NCBI GenBank assembly: GCA_900770635.1
Contig: CAAGLB010000101.1
Span: 1 to 64,000, forward strand
Direction of reading: 5' to 3'
Origin: an uncultured Alistipes sp.
Lineage (GTDB): Bacteria; Bacteroidota; Bacteroidia; Bacteroidales; Rikenellaceae
DNA length: 64,000 bases
Position numbers and translations under genes: made by a program. Positions 51,515 to 60,881 of the stretch are shown here, one piece after another. The notes under the pieces are model-generated. The model saw nothing but the letters and a program-made list of their open reading frames with translations. It was not told where the DNA came from and ran no database searches. Positions within the stretch are counted from its first letter, which is position 1. The number at the start of each line of letters is the position of its first letter.

Positions 51515-54076
51515 ATGACTGAACAAGAAAACACAACAGGCTTGACTGGTCGCATCGTCCAAGTCAACCTTGAAGAGCAGATGAAGTCGGCATATATCGA
51601 CTACTCGATGTCGGTTATTGTGTCACGAGCACTGCCCGATGTGCGTGATGGACTTAAGCCCGTACACCGCCGTATCCTCTACGATATGGCTGCCGAGCTC
51701 AACCTGACGCACAACAAACCTACACGTAAGAGTGCCCGTATTGTCGGTGACGTACTCGGTAAGTTCCACCCTCATGGCGATAGCTCGGTTTACGAGGCTA
51801 TGGTGCGTATGGCCCAGCACTGGTCTATGCGCTACCCATTGGTTGAGGGCCAGGGTAACTTCGGTTCTATGGACGGCGACTCGCCAGCGGCTATGCGTTA
51901 CACCGAGGCACGCATGCAGAAGATCACTGACGAGGTTATGGCCGACATCGAGAAGGAGACTATCGACTGGGGCCTCAACTTCGACGACACACTCAAAGAG
52001 CCTACTGTGCTTCCTACACGCATCCCACTATTGTTGGTAAATGGTGCGAGCGGTATTGCCGTAGGTATGGCCACCAACATGGCTCCCCACAACCTCTCGG
52101 AGGTGGTAGATGCTTGCGTGGCATATATCGACAACCCTGAGTGCGAGTGCGAGGAGTTGTTGGACTATGTCAAAGGTCCCGACTTCCCAACAGGAGCTAT
52201 CATCTATGGCTACGAGGGTGTTCGTGAGGCGTTGCTCACAGGCCGTGGCCGTGTGGTTATGCGTGCTAAGACCGAGATCGAGCATACTGCATCGGGCCGT
52301 GAGTGCATCGTAATCACTGAGATTCCTTATATGGTCAATAAGGCGGAGATGATTAAGCGCATCGCCGACCTTATCAACGAGAAGAAGATCGACGGCATAT
52401 CGTACATCAACGATGAGTCCGACCGCCGAGGTATGCGCATCGTCATCATCCTCAAGCAGGATGCTGTGGCAAGCGTAGTGCTCAACACACTATACAAGCA
52501 CACACCTTTGCAGTCGTCATTCGTTGTTAACAACATCGCCTTGGTGAATGGCCGTCCTCAGCTTCTCAACCTCAAGGATCTCATCCGCCACTTTGTTGAC
52601 CACCGCCACGACGTCATCGTACGTCGTTCACAGTTCGACTTGCAGAAGGCCGAGGAGCGCTTGCACATCGTCAACGGATTGCTCATCGCTCAGGACAACA
52701 TCGACGAGGTGGTACACATCATCCGCTCGTCGAAGACCACGCAGGATGCACGCCAGCGTCTTCAGGAGCGCTTCGGCCTCTCGGAGCTTCAGACAGCCGC
52801 CATCCTCGAGATGCGTCTACGTCAGCTCACAGGACTCCAGCGTGAGCAGCTCGAGGCAGAGCAGGCCGAGCTAAACAAGACTATCGACTATTTGAAGGCT
52901 GTGCTTGCTAATGTCGACATGCAGATGCAGATCATCAAGGACGAGCTTGTTGAGATCAAGGAGAAGTATGGCGACGAGCGCCGCTCCGAGATCATCTACG
53001 CCTCTGAGGAGTTCAACCCTGAGGACTTCTATGCCGATGACGACATGGTTATCACCATCTCGCACATGGGATATATCAAGCGTACGCCACTTGCCGAGTA
53101 CCGCACACAGAATCGTGGCGGCGTAGGTGCTAAGGGTAGCGCTACACGTGACGAGGACTTCATCGAGCACATCTATGTGGCATCTATGCACAACACGATG
53201 ATGTTCTTTACGGAGATGGGCCGTTGCTACTGGTTGAAGGTTTACCAGATTCCTGAGGGCACACGCTCATCGAAGGGACGTGCTATTCAGAACGTCATAC
53301 AGATTGAGCCAGGCGACAAGGTACGTGCATACATCAATGTTAAGAACCTCAACGACAAGGAGTTCGTCGAGAACAACTACATAGTGATGTGTACTAAGCG
53401 TGGTATCATCAAGAAGACTACGTTGGAGGCATACTCACGTCCACGTACCAACGGTGTTAACGCCATCGTCATCCGTGAGGGCGACCAGCTATTGGAGGTT
53501 AAGCTCACCAGCGGCGAGGCAGAGATTATGATCGCAGCACGTGAGGGTAAGGCCATCCGCTTCAACGAGGCTACGGTACGTCCTATGGGCCGTGTTAGCT
53601 CGGGTGTGCGTGCCATCTCTATCGAGGAGGAGGACGAGGTTATCGGCATGATATCTATCGAGCCAGGCTCTAAGCAGGATGTGTTGGTGCTCTCGGAGAA
53701 TGGCTATGGTAAGCGTACCGACTTGGATGAGTATCGCATCACCAACCGAGGTGGTAAGGGTGTCAAGACCATCAACGTTACTGAGAAGACAGGTAAGCTC
53801 ATCTCTATCCAGGCTGTCACCGACGACAACGATCTAATGATTATTAACCGTTCGGGACTTACTATCCGTACTTTGGTAAGCCAGATCAGCATCTCGGGCC
53901 GTGCAACGCAGGGTGTACGTGTGATCAACCTTCGTGAGGGCGACGCCATAGCTTCGGTTACGGCAGTGCCTAAGACCGACGAGGAGGAGATTATGGCCGA
54001 GGGCGTGGCAACAGAGGCAACACCTGCTGAGGCAACTACCGTTGAGTCAACTCCCGCAGAGAATGCAAATGAATAA
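51515..54076 (+). CDS. gyrA: DNA gyrase subunit A
   Basis: 853 residues. The breakage-reunion domain has RALPDVRDGLKPVHRRILY, the quinolone region HPHGDSSVYEAMVRMAQ and the catalytic tyrosine in AAMRYTEARM. The C-terminal DNA-wrapping beta-pinwheel contains the GyrA box QNRGGVGAKG. Serine is kept at the position of E. coli Ser83, so no classical quinolone-resistance change is visible there. The last 30 residues form an Ala/Thr/Glu-rich acidic tail typical of low-complexity C-termini. A TPR gene follows after 24 bp. Confidence 0.98.
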   Translation: MTEQENTTGLTGRIVQVNLEEQMKSAYIDYSMSVIVSRALPDVRDGLKPVHRRILYDMAAELNLTHNKPTRKSARIVGDVLGKFHPHGDSSVYEAMVRMAQHWSMRYPLVEGQGNFGSMDGDSPAAMRYTEARMQKITDEVMADIEKETIDWGLNFDDTLKEPTVLPTRIPLLLVNGASGIAVGMATNMAPHNLSEVVDACVAYIDNPECECEELLDYVKGPDFPTGAIIYGYEGVREALLTGRGRVVMRAKTEIEHTASGRECIVITEIPYMVNKAEMIKRIADLINEKKIDGISYINDESDRRGMRIVIILKQDAVASVVLNTLYKHTPLQSSFVVNNIALVNGRPQLLNLKDLIRHFVDHRHDVIVRRSQFDLQKAEERLHIVNGLLIAQDNIDEVVHIIRSSKTTQDARQRLQERFGLSELQTAAILEMRLRQLTGLQREQLEAEQAELNKTIDYLKAVLANVDMQMQIIKDELVEIKEKYGDERRSEIIYASEEFNPEDFYADDDMVITISHMGYIKRTPLAEYRTQNRGGVGAKGSATRDEDFIEHIYVASMHNTMMFFTEMGRCYWLKVYQIPEGTRSSKGRAIQNVIQIEPGDKVRAYINVKNLNDKEFVENNYIVMCTKRGIIKKTTLEAYSRPRTNGVNAIVIREGDQLLEVKLTSGEAEIMIAAREGKAIRFNEATVRPMGRVSSGVRAISIEEEDEVIGMISIEPGSKQDVLVLSENGYGKRTDLDEYRITNRGGKGVKTINVTEKTGKLISIQAVTDDNDLMIINRSGLTIRTLVSQISISGRATQGVRVINLREGDAIASVTAVPKTDEEEIMAEGVATEATPAEATTVESTPAENANE

Positions 54077-54100
54077 TAACATATAATTTAAACTATTATT

Positions 54101-55450
54101 ATGAAGAAGTTTTTGTTTTTGGCAGCAGCGCTCCTTATGTTTGCAGCGCCTGCCGCAAATGCACAGCGTGTTAACACCGCATCGGAGCTCAAGAAGCTCG
54201 AGAAGGTAGATGCTGCAATTCTCGATGCAAAGAAGAATGTTAAGGCAGCTACATGGAATGCACATGGTAAGGCTTACACCGACGCCTATGTTCTTCCTAC
54301 CAAGTATCTCGTATCAAACATCCCTGTTCAGACTCTCCAGATGAGCGTGGGTGAGCCTCTCGAGGTGTTCGAGGACACATTCAATGGTCAGCCAGCACTC
54401 ATTGCTCGCTACGAGTATGTCGACGTCTACATCAACCAGTCATACCTCATCGTAGGCTGGAAGCAGACTAAGGCTCTCAAGGAGAACTTGGCAGAGACAG
54501 CTATCGAGTCATACAAGAAGGCTTACGAGTTGGACAACAAGATGGGCTCAAAGATTGCTGTTAACGCATTGTTCCTCTCTAACGCTCTTGCACAGCAGGG
54601 TAACGCTCTCAACGAGGTAGGTCTTACTGAGGAGGCAGCTAAGTCATTCGAGCTTGCTTACCGTGCACAGCAGGTTGTTCCTGGCACCGAGCTCAACGCT
54701 GGCTTGATCTACAATGCTGGTGTGTTGAACACACGTCTTGCTTCAACACTTAGCGGCGAGAAGGCTGTAGAGCTCTTCGCAAAGGGTGAGAAGCTCTTTG
54801 CTGAGGCTATCGAGGCTGGCTACAAGGATCAGGGCGACATCTACTACTTCCTCTACCATACATTCTATGGTCAGCGTGAGGTAAACCGTGACGAGATGCT
54901 TGCAAAGGCTAAGGAGGTATTGTTGGAGGGTATCAAGCTCTACCCAAGTAACAACCTTATCCTCGAGGGTCTTATCGCACTCTACGCAAGCGAGGAGGGT
55001 GTTGGTGATCCAGCCGACCTTATCGACATGCTCGACAGATCGTTGGCATCAACTCCAGACAACTACGACTTGTGGTATGGTCGTGGTATCATCTTCAACG
55101 CATTGATGAACTACGACGAGTGTATCAACTCGTTCAAGAAGTGTGTTGAGTTGCGTCCTGCACAGTACGAGGCAAACTACTACCTTGGTTACTTCTACAT
55201 CGTTAAGGCTGATGCTCTTATCAACCAGCTCAACTCGTCATACGATCCTAACATCGACTACAACGCTGAGGTTGAGAAGATTAACTATGTATATGCCGAG
55301 GCTATTCCTTGGATGGAGCGTGCACTCGAGATCAAGCCAAACGATCCAGCAAGCATCGAGAGCCTTAGCTCATTGTGCTTCCGTCTTCGTGACATGGATG
55401 GCATGATGGCTAAGTACGAGAAGTACAACGCAATGAAGAAGGCACTTTAA
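54101..55450 (+). CDS. Exported TPR-repeat protein
   Basis: 449 residues. A type I signal peptide (MKKFLFLAAALLMFAAPAANA) is followed by an N-terminal ~100-residue region and then about six tetratricopeptide-like helix pairs, clearest in the C-terminal half (NYDLWYGRGIIFNALMNYDE, QYEANYYLGYFYIVKADALI). TPRs scaffold protein complexes, here in the periplasm or outer membrane. Its codons favour the common forms strongly, suggesting high expression. The 24-bp gap after gyrA suggests cotranscription, though the functions look unrelated. Confidence 0.88.
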   Translation: MKKFLFLAAALLMFAAPAANAQRVNTASELKKLEKVDAAILDAKKNVKAATWNAHGKAYTDAYVLPTKYLVSNIPVQTLQMSVGEPLEVFEDTFNGQPALIARYEYVDVYINQSYLIVGWKQTKALKENLAETAIESYKKAYELDNKMGSKIAVNALFLSNALAQQGNALNEVGLTEEAAKSFELAYRAQQVVPGTELNAGLIYNAGVLNTRLASTLSGEKAVELFAKGEKLFAEAIEAGYKDQGDIYYFLYHTFYGQREVNRDEMLAKAKEVLLEGIKLYPSNNLILEGLIALYASEEGVGDPADLIDMLDRSLASTPDNYDLWYGRGIIFNALMNYDECINSFKKCVELRPAQYEANYYLGYFYIVKADALINQLNSSYDPNIDYNAEVEKINYVYAEAIPWMERALEIKPNDPASIESLSSLCFRLRDMDGMMAKYEKYNAMKKAL

Positions 55451-55473
55451 TCTGTTGCCTAAGCTCATAGATG

Positions 55474-55514
55474 ATGGCTGCTCCACCAGGGGCAGCCATT
55501 GTTTGTTTTTTTTT
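55474..55514 (+). terminator. Rho-independent terminator after TPR gene
   Basis: ATGGCTGC and GCAGCCAT pair around a short loop, followed by TGTTTGTTTTTTTT. Confidence 0.85.
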
Positions 55515-55519
55515 GGGGG

Positions 55520-55817
55520 GGGGAAAGGTGAGAGGTGAGAGGTAAAAAGTATGGTGTACTTCGCACGAGGTGAAAAGTGAGAGGTGACAACTGAAAAGTA
55601 TGGTGTGCTTCGCACGAGGTGAAAAGTGAGAGGTGACAACTGAAAAGTATGGTGTGCTTCGCACGAATTATATAAACATGCGTCGCAGACACCTTACTTT
55701 TCACCTTTCAGTTTTCCCTTTTCACTTTGTAAACATGCGTCGCAGACACCTTACTTTTCATCTTTAACCTTTCACTTTGTAAACATGCGTCGCAGATGCG
55801 CCCTTACCACACGAAAT
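55520..55817. repeat. 49-bp tandem repeat and 3'-element fragment
   Basis: From ~55545 to 55672 a 49-bp unit (TTCGCACGAGGTGAAAAGTG, then AGAGGTGACAACTGAAAAGT, then ATGGTGTGC) is repeated about two and a half times. Three copies of GTAAACATGCGTCGCAGA or close variants follow (55674-55805). The last runs into GATGCGCCCTTACCACACGAAATT, the outer end of the structured 3' element, so a broken element copy lies here. Confidence 0.7.
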
Positions 55818-55820
55818 TAG

Positions 55821-55946
55821 ATTTGTTGTCAGAAGGGTTGCAGATGTGGCCTTGACATGAAAAAGCCACCGATGGGTAGTACTTGGCGTACGTCCCATTG
55901 GTGGCTTTGATTGAAAGGTCGCAGATGCGCCCTTATCACAACAAAT
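55821..55946 (-). terminator. Structured 3' element and terminator of mtnN
   Basis: Inverse ends ATTTGTTGTCAGAAGGG and CCCTTATCACAACAAAT. The core (55865-55905) is the same as at pgm, with GCCACC...GGTGGC and GTAC-loop-GTAC. It overlaps the gene: the final Leu codons and TGA stop of mtnN lie inside the element end. Confidence 0.8.
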
Positions 55947-56529
55947 CCTCTAAGCGGGAAAGTAGTGGCGTGAAGTCCGAGTGCGCATCGGCAAACTCGT
56001 CATACGAATGCTCGGAGTGTCCCTCCTCGGGAACATCAGATACATACTTGACAGCAACAACAGGGATGTTGTCGTAGAGCTCAGCAACCTGACATATTGC
56101 GGCAATCTCCATATCGAACAAGCCACAGTCGATACCAAAGCGGCTCTTAATCTCACGAATGATGTCGGCATTAACAAACGAGTCGCCAGTAAACACCGTC
56201 TCGGCATCGCCACCCAACAACTTACGAGGATCGGTGATCTCGGGACAGAAGCCCTCGGGGATTATGGCGTCGTGGTGAATAGCACGTGATGGCATGACAA
56301 TATCGCCCTGCTTGCGGCCAAGCGCCGACGCAGCAAAGCCCACAACAGCCAAGACATCATACTTCTCGGTGGCCAACGTAAGGGCACGAGCCACGCCAGC
56401 TGACGATAGTGCCTTGCCGATACCCACCTCCACGAGGTCGTAGCTATGTTTCAGATTCTCAGCCTTATCCAAGGCATAGCGCATGGCACGATACTCACGT
56501 GACGTAGGCGCACAGATCAACACTCGCAT
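55936..56529 (-). CDS. mtnN: MTA/SAH nucleosidase-like protein
   Basis: 197 residues of the purine-nucleoside phosphorylase superfamily. Visible motifs are VGIGKALSSAGVARAL, VVGFAASALG, FDMEIAAICQVAELY (the MEXXA purine/ribose motif) and VKYVSDVPEEG with the catalytic aspartate. It is shorter than E. coli MtnN (about 230). Placed 1 bp after luxS, it most likely cleaves S-adenosylhomocysteine to S-ribosylhomocysteine, the LuxS substrate. A futalosine hydrolase (MqnB) is a possible alternative. Its last codons come from the structured 3' element. Confidence 0.8.
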   Translation of the reverse strand: MRVLICAPTSREYRAMRYALDKAENLKHSYDLVEVGIGKALSSAGVARALTLATEKYDVLAVVGFAASALGRKQGDIVMPSRAIHHDAIIPEGFCPEITDPRKLLGGDAETVFTGDSFVNADIIREIKSRFGIDCGLFDMEIAAICQVAELYDNIPVVAVKYVSDVPEEGHSEHSYDEFADAHSDFTPLLSRLEDLL

Positions 56530-56530
56530 A

Positions 56531-57043
56531 CTACCACCACTTTTCGTAAACTGAGCCTATGCCAAGCTTCTCGGCCTCGTCGGCAGTAAACAATGTGCGC
56601 ATATAGTCGGCCATAGCTGCATTTGTCGAGTCGATAGCGTACAAACCGGGGTTGCCACACTGTATCTCGTTAAGACCAACGATGTCGTTAGCCGACTTTA
56701 GTGGGAACACCTCCTTATACACCTTAGCCAATGCCATGCGAACATCCTCAGCCTCAACATTCTGCATTGTTGATAGGTAGAATCCTGTTTTGCAACCCAT
56801 AGGGCAGAACGACACGATAGCTGAGCCTATCTTCTCGTCGAGGCGTAGGTAGTAGGCCATAAGGTGCTCGATGGTGTGCACTTCGCCAGAGCCGAGCGGT
56901 GCGTGGGCCATAGGGGCACGGAAGCGCAAGTCCCATGAGCGCACCTGATAGTCATCGTTGATGGTATATACAGAACGTAGGTATAGTCCTGCGTCAAGCG
57001 TACGATGGTCGACATCGAACGACGAAACAATATTTTTCTTCAT
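56531..57043 (-). CDS. luxS: S-ribosylhomocysteine lyase (AI-2 synthase)
   Basis: 170 residues. The metal-binding HTIEHL (His54, Glu57, His58 in B. subtilis), the catalytic cysteine in FCPMGCKTGFYLS and the third ligand in QCGN are all present. It splits S-ribosylhomocysteine to homocysteine and the precursor of the signal AI-2. The C-terminus differs from proteobacterial LuxS but the length is normal. First gene of the luxS-mtnN operon, divergent from the acyltransferase gene. Confidence 0.95.
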   Translation of the reverse strand: MKKNIVSSFDVDHRTLDAGLYLRSVYTINDDYQVRSWDLRFRAPMAHAPLGSGEVHTIEHLMAYYLRLDEKIGSAIVSFCPMGCKTGFYLSTMQNVEAEDVRMALAKVYKEVFPLKSANDIVGLNEIQCGNPGLYAIDSTNAAMADYMRTLFTADEAEKLGIGSVYEKWW

Positions 57044-57066
57044 AGCTTTCTAATATTTATATGTTG

Positions 57067-57074
57067 CAAAGATA
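57067..57074 (-). promoter_or_regulatory. -7 element of luxS-mtnN
   Basis: CAAAGATA reads TATCTTTG, 24 bp before the luxS start codon. Confidence 0.6.
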
Positions 57075-57095
57075 GGAATTTTTCTACTATTTGGC

Positions 57096-57103
57096 TATCT
57101 TTG
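57096..57103 (+). promoter_or_regulatory. -7 element of acyltransferase operon
   Basis: TATCTTTG, 28 bp before the start codon. It is the inverse of the luxS element at 57067, so the two divergent promoters are packed within 40 bp. Confidence 0.6.
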
Positions 57104-57130
57104 TACATAATTTTAATTACGAACAACAAT

Positions 57131-58234
57131 ATGAACAAGGTAAATAGTGGTAGTCGAATAGTATTCCTCGACTATGTGCGTGTTGTGGCGATATTTATGG
57201 TGCTCTTGGTACACTCCATCGAGCCATTCTACCTCGGTGGCGAGGGAACATACGTCGCCTCATGGGGCGATGCTCTGTGGGTTACGTTCCTCAACTCGGC
57301 ATTACGCTGCGCCGTGCCCCTCTTTGTCATGACCTCGAGCTACTTGCTGCTTCCCGTTAAGGGCGATGGTATGACATTTCTGCGTCGTAGGTTCGTGCGT
57401 GTAGGACTCCCCTTTGCGGTGTGGACTCTTCTCTATGCCTTTATTCCCTACTGGGGCACTGAGGATATGAGCATATCGGAGAATCTTTCACGCCTTGTCT
57501 TTAACTTTATGCCTCACGCTGGGCATCTATGGTTTGTGTATATGATTCTCGGCGTATATATCATCATGCCTATCATATCACCCTGGCTGGAGCGTGTGTC
57601 GCAGCGTGGCGAGCGCATGTTCATCATGGTGTGGCTGCTCTCTACGGCCGTACCTTTCTTGCGTGTTGCAGCCTCAGCAACAGGCTTTGCCGAGGTATGG
57701 GGCGAGGCGAGCTGGAACGAGTTCGGAGCATTGTACTACACAAGTGGTTTTATAGGCTATATCGTTGTGGCTCACTACATTCGCACATACGTTAATTGGA
57801 GCACTGTAAAGACACTATGCGTGGCTCTGCCCACGCTGGTGATAGGATATATCATTGTGGCACTACCCTTCTACCTACAACTTCCCGACGCCTACCCAGT
57901 AAACGACAGCATCGACCTTGCCGTAAGGTGGGAGCTTAGCTGGTGCTTCACAACAACAGGCGTGGCGCTAACGACAATAGCGTTGTTCCTACTCTTCAAG
58001 CTCATCACAAAGCCTTGCCGCATATACCCATTTTTCAAGCATCTGTCGAAGCTCAGCTACGGCATATATCTTGTCCACATGTTTGTGCTTGTGGCGGTGT
58101 TCGGCTACGTGTCGGCATGGGGCTTGGCAACACCCGTAGTGATGCTGCTCACAGCCACCCTAACATTCATAATTTCAGCACTCTTTGTGCAACTATTATC
58201 GCTCCTTCCCAAGAGCAAATATTTTATTGGATAG
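57131..58234 (+). CDS. Acyltransferase-3 family membrane protein
   Basis: 367 residues with about ten membrane helices. The conserved early histidine is in MVLLVHSIEPF and the RRRFVRVGLPFAVWTLLY segment is typical of acyltransferase 3 (OafA/WecH-like) enzymes, which move acetyl or other acyl groups to surface sugars. The start at 57131 (MNKVNSGSRIVFLDYVRVVA) follows the promoter; the longer frame from 57005 runs back through luxS. It lies 1 bp before the GSCFA gene, suggesting a joint role in glycan or lipid modification. Confidence 0.88.
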   Translation: MNKVNSGSRIVFLDYVRVVAIFMVLLVHSIEPFYLGGEGTYVASWGDALWVTFLNSALRCAVPLFVMTSSYLLLPVKGDGMTFLRRRFVRVGLPFAVWTLLYAFIPYWGTEDMSISENLSRLVFNFMPHAGHLWFVYMILGVYIIMPIISPWLERVSQRGERMFIMVWLLSTAVPFLRVAASATGFAEVWGEASWNEFGALYYTSGFIGYIVVAHYIRTYVNWSTVKTLCVALPTLVIGYIIVALPFYLQLPDAYPVNDSIDLAVRWELSWCFTTTGVALTTIALFLLFKLITKPCRIYPFFKHLSKLSYGIYLVHMFVLVAVFGYVSAWGLATPVVMLLTATLTFIISALFVQLLSLLPKSKYFIG

Positions 58235-58235
58235 A

Positions 58236-59204
58236 ATGAAATTTCGTACTGAGATAGAGGTTGCCCCCTGGCGCCAGAAGATTGAGTATGGCGACACCAT
58301 ATTGTGCCTTGGCTCATGCTTTGCCACAAACATAGCAGAGCGCCTTGGCGAGCTAAAATTTCGTGTTACGGCCAACCCCACGGGCATACTCTTCAACCCA
58401 CAGTCTATTGCCCAAAGTGTGGAGCAGATGGCCTCACGACGCATGGTCACAAGCGACGACCTATTCGAGGCTGATGGTAGGTGGTTATCCTACGACTTCC
58501 ACTCGTCGCTAAGCGGCGCAACAGCCACCTTGGCAGCAGAGGTGATGAACGCAAAAATAGAGCTGGGACACCAAGCATTGCAACATGCTAACCACCTGAT
58601 TATCACACTTGGCACAGCATGGGTGTATCGTCTTTACGCAACAGGCAAGACAGTGGCAAACTGCCATAAGCAACCCCACTCGCTGTTTCGTCGTGAGCTG
58701 CTCAGCGTAGCCGAGATTGTCGATTCGTTGGAGAGCATCGTCAATAGCTGCTCGGCACATGTGATACTCACCCTCAGCCCTATACGCCATATTGGCGAAG
58801 GAGTGGAGGATAACTCGCTAAGCAAGGCACTGCTGAGAGTGGCCATCGAAGAGTGTCGACGCCGCCACCCCGAGCGTGTGACATACTTCCCATCGTACGA
58901 GATACTCATGGACGACCTGCGCGACTATCGCTTCTATGGCGACGACCTTGTGCACCCATCGCCAATGGCTGTGGACTACATCGTCGACAAGTTTTTTGGT
59001 GCGGCATTAAACACGGCCACAAAACAAAAAATGGAGCGTGTGAGCAAAATAATTGTTGCCGCCAACCACCGAACACAAAACCCACATAGTGAGCAACATA
59101 AGAGCTTCTGTCGTCGCCAGATGGAGGCCATCGACGAGCTTCACGGCATAGACCTAAGCAAAGAAAGGGAGCATTTTGAGCGGATGTTACAAATAAATTT
59201 GTAA
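58236..59204 (+). CDS. GSCFA-domain protein
   Basis: 322 residues. The name motif is present as CLGSCFATNIAERL. SPIRHIGEG and the C-terminal DDLVHPSP resemble the catalytic blocks of SGNH/GDSL-type esterases, to which the family is probably related. No signal peptide is seen, so it is likely cytoplasmic. Directly adjacent to the acyltransferase gene (1-bp gap), it may deacylate or otherwise process the same kind of substrate. The start at 58236 (MKFRTEIEVAPW) was chosen over a TTG start at 58185 inside the acyltransferase gene. Confidence 0.85.
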   Translation: MKFRTEIEVAPWRQKIEYGDTILCLGSCFATNIAERLGELKFRVTANPTGILFNPQSIAQSVEQMASRRMVTSDDLFEADGRWLSYDFHSSLSGATATLAAEVMNAKIELGHQALQHANHLIITLGTAWVYRLYATGKTVANCHKQPHSLFRRELLSVAEIVDSLESIVNSCSAHVILTLSPIRHIGEGVEDNSLSKALLRVAIEECRRRHPERVTYFPSYEILMDDLRDYRFYGDDLVHPSPMAVDYIVDKFFGAALNTATKQKMERVSKIIVAANHRTQNPHSEQHKSFCRRQMEAIDELHGIDLSKEREHFERMLQINL

Positions 59205-59229
59205 ATTTGCCGAATATTTGGTTTCGATT

Positions 59230-60834
59230 ATGCATAGACTTACCGCAATACTCCTCACGGTTCTTCTGCTGGCACCCATGACAAAAGCCGTAGCCGAAGA
59301 GCGCCCCACCATCGTGGTCAACATCGTTATTGGCTCGATGCGTGCCGACGACCTCGAACGCTTTGCCCACAACTTTGCGGCCAGCGGACTACGCCTACTC
59401 ATGGAGCATGGCGTGACATACAAGGAGGCATACTACAACTATTCGGCAGCATCGACAGCATCGGGACTCGCAACACTCGCAACAGGAGCCTACCCCTCGG
59501 TACATGGCGTCGTGGGCGAGAAGTGGTGGAGCCCAACAGATGCTCAGCCCATGTCGCTAATCTTCGACAGCAAATCCTCGCCTGTGCCATTCAGCACAGG
59601 AGCTCGCAACGTGTCGCCACAGAGGCTCACAGCACCAACATACGGCGACATGCTAACGAGCGAAAACCCTTATAGCAAGCAGTTTACAATAGCCATCGAC
59701 GACCTATCATCCATCGTCCTCAATGGTCGCCGAGGCATGGCCCTATGGGTTGAGCGCAACCAAACAGACTGGACCACATCGTCGGCCTACGCCGACAAGC
59801 TACCAGAGTGGATCGAGGAGTACAACAAGAGCGACAAGAACGAGACATATCGCATGCAGCGCTGGTCGACACTCTACTCGGCATCGAAATACCACAACTG
59901 GGAGGTTGCCGTTGTCGAGGGCATCAGCGACAAGTCGACACACCTTATTCGAGGCATCGGCCGCAACATCTTTAAGTCGTTATACGGCAACATGTCGTAC
60001 ACCCCAGCAGGCAACACCATGCTTCTGCGCTTTGCCGAGCAGCTGGTGCTCAAAGAGTCGCTCGGCAGAGATGGCGACACCGACGTGCTCAACATCTATC
60101 TCGACACCGCACGCAACATAGCCCAGACCTATGGCCCCGAGTCTATCGAGTATGAGGATATGATATATCGCCTCGACAACGACCTTATATGGTTCATCGG
60201 CGCCATACACCGACACATAGGCATCAACGGCCGAGCACTCTTTGTCATAAGCTCCGATCATGGCACATCGCCATCGTATAACCAGCATGGCAGCGAGCCT
60301 CGCCACCGCTTCAACCACCGACAGATGGAGGTCATCGTAAACGCCTATCTCGGAGGACGTTACGGCACCGACGACTATGTTGTGGGATATGCCAACAACA
60401 GCCTATATCTCAACCACACGATATTGGCCGACAAGAAGCTCGACTATGCCACTATATGCGACGAGGTGGCCACATTTTTGCTTAAACTCCAAGGTGTGTC
60501 AACAGCAATATCGGCAACATCGCTGCGCAACGCCTCGTTTATGGATGGCCGCTGCAAGCTCATGCAACACAGCTTCTTCGGAGCACGCTCGGGCGACATA
60601 CTCATCGACCTTGTGCCGGGCTGCATAATCGAGGACGACGACTATCGCTCGCTACCCACATCGGGATATGTCTACGACCGCCATGTGCCCCTCATCATAG
60701 CTCAGATAGGCATGCAGAAGCAGAGCGTTGAGCGAGTGGTGGAGATGACCGAGCTTGCCCCAACACTATGCCACATAATGGGTGTATCGTATCCTTGGGC
60801 ATCAGACCAAAAAGCTCTATCAGAGTTTTACTAA
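59230..60834 (+). CDS. Periplasmic alkaline phosphatase/phosphodiesterase (PafA-like)
   Basis: 534 residues. A signal peptide (MHRLTAILLTVLLLAPMTKA) is followed by an alkaline-phosphatase-superfamily domain. VIGSMRADDLERF holds an aspartate ligand, and SAASTASGLATLATGAYPSVHGV holds the likely threonine nucleophile and the family TG.P..HG block. ISSDHGTSP and the RHRFNHRQ region supply further metal ligands. PafA-type enzymes release phosphate from many monoesters in the periplasm, and substrate breadth here is unknown. It may supply phosphate for the PiT system. Confidence 0.88.
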   Translation: MHRLTAILLTVLLLAPMTKAVAEERPTIVVNIVIGSMRADDLERFAHNFAASGLRLLMEHGVTYKEAYYNYSAASTASGLATLATGAYPSVHGVVGEKWWSPTDAQPMSLIFDSKSSPVPFSTGARNVSPQRLTAPTYGDMLTSENPYSKQFTIAIDDLSSIVLNGRRGMALWVERNQTDWTTSSAYADKLPEWIEEYNKSDKNETYRMQRWSTLYSASKYHNWEVAVVEGISDKSTHLIRGIGRNIFKSLYGNMSYTPAGNTMLLRFAEQLVLKESLGRDGDTDVLNIYLDTARNIAQTYGPESIEYEDMIYRLDNDLIWFIGAIHRHIGINGRALFVISSDHGTSPSYNQHGSEPRHRFNHRQMEVIVNAYLGGRYGTDDYVVGYANNSLYLNHTILADKKLDYATICDEVATFLLKLQGVSTAISATSLRNASFMDGRCKLMQHSFFGARSGDILIDLVPGCIIEDDDYRSLPTSGYVYDRHVPLIIAQIGMQKQSVERVVEMTELAPTLCHIMGVSYPWASDQKALSEFY

Positions 60835-60881
60835 ACAACTATATATCACACTATTACGCAGACTAAAACAATAAACTATAT

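Noticed and set aside
51750..51850. Quinolone-resistance mutation in gyrA
   Set aside because: The serine equivalent to E. coli Ser83 is kept, and Glu at the Asp87 position is a common natural state.
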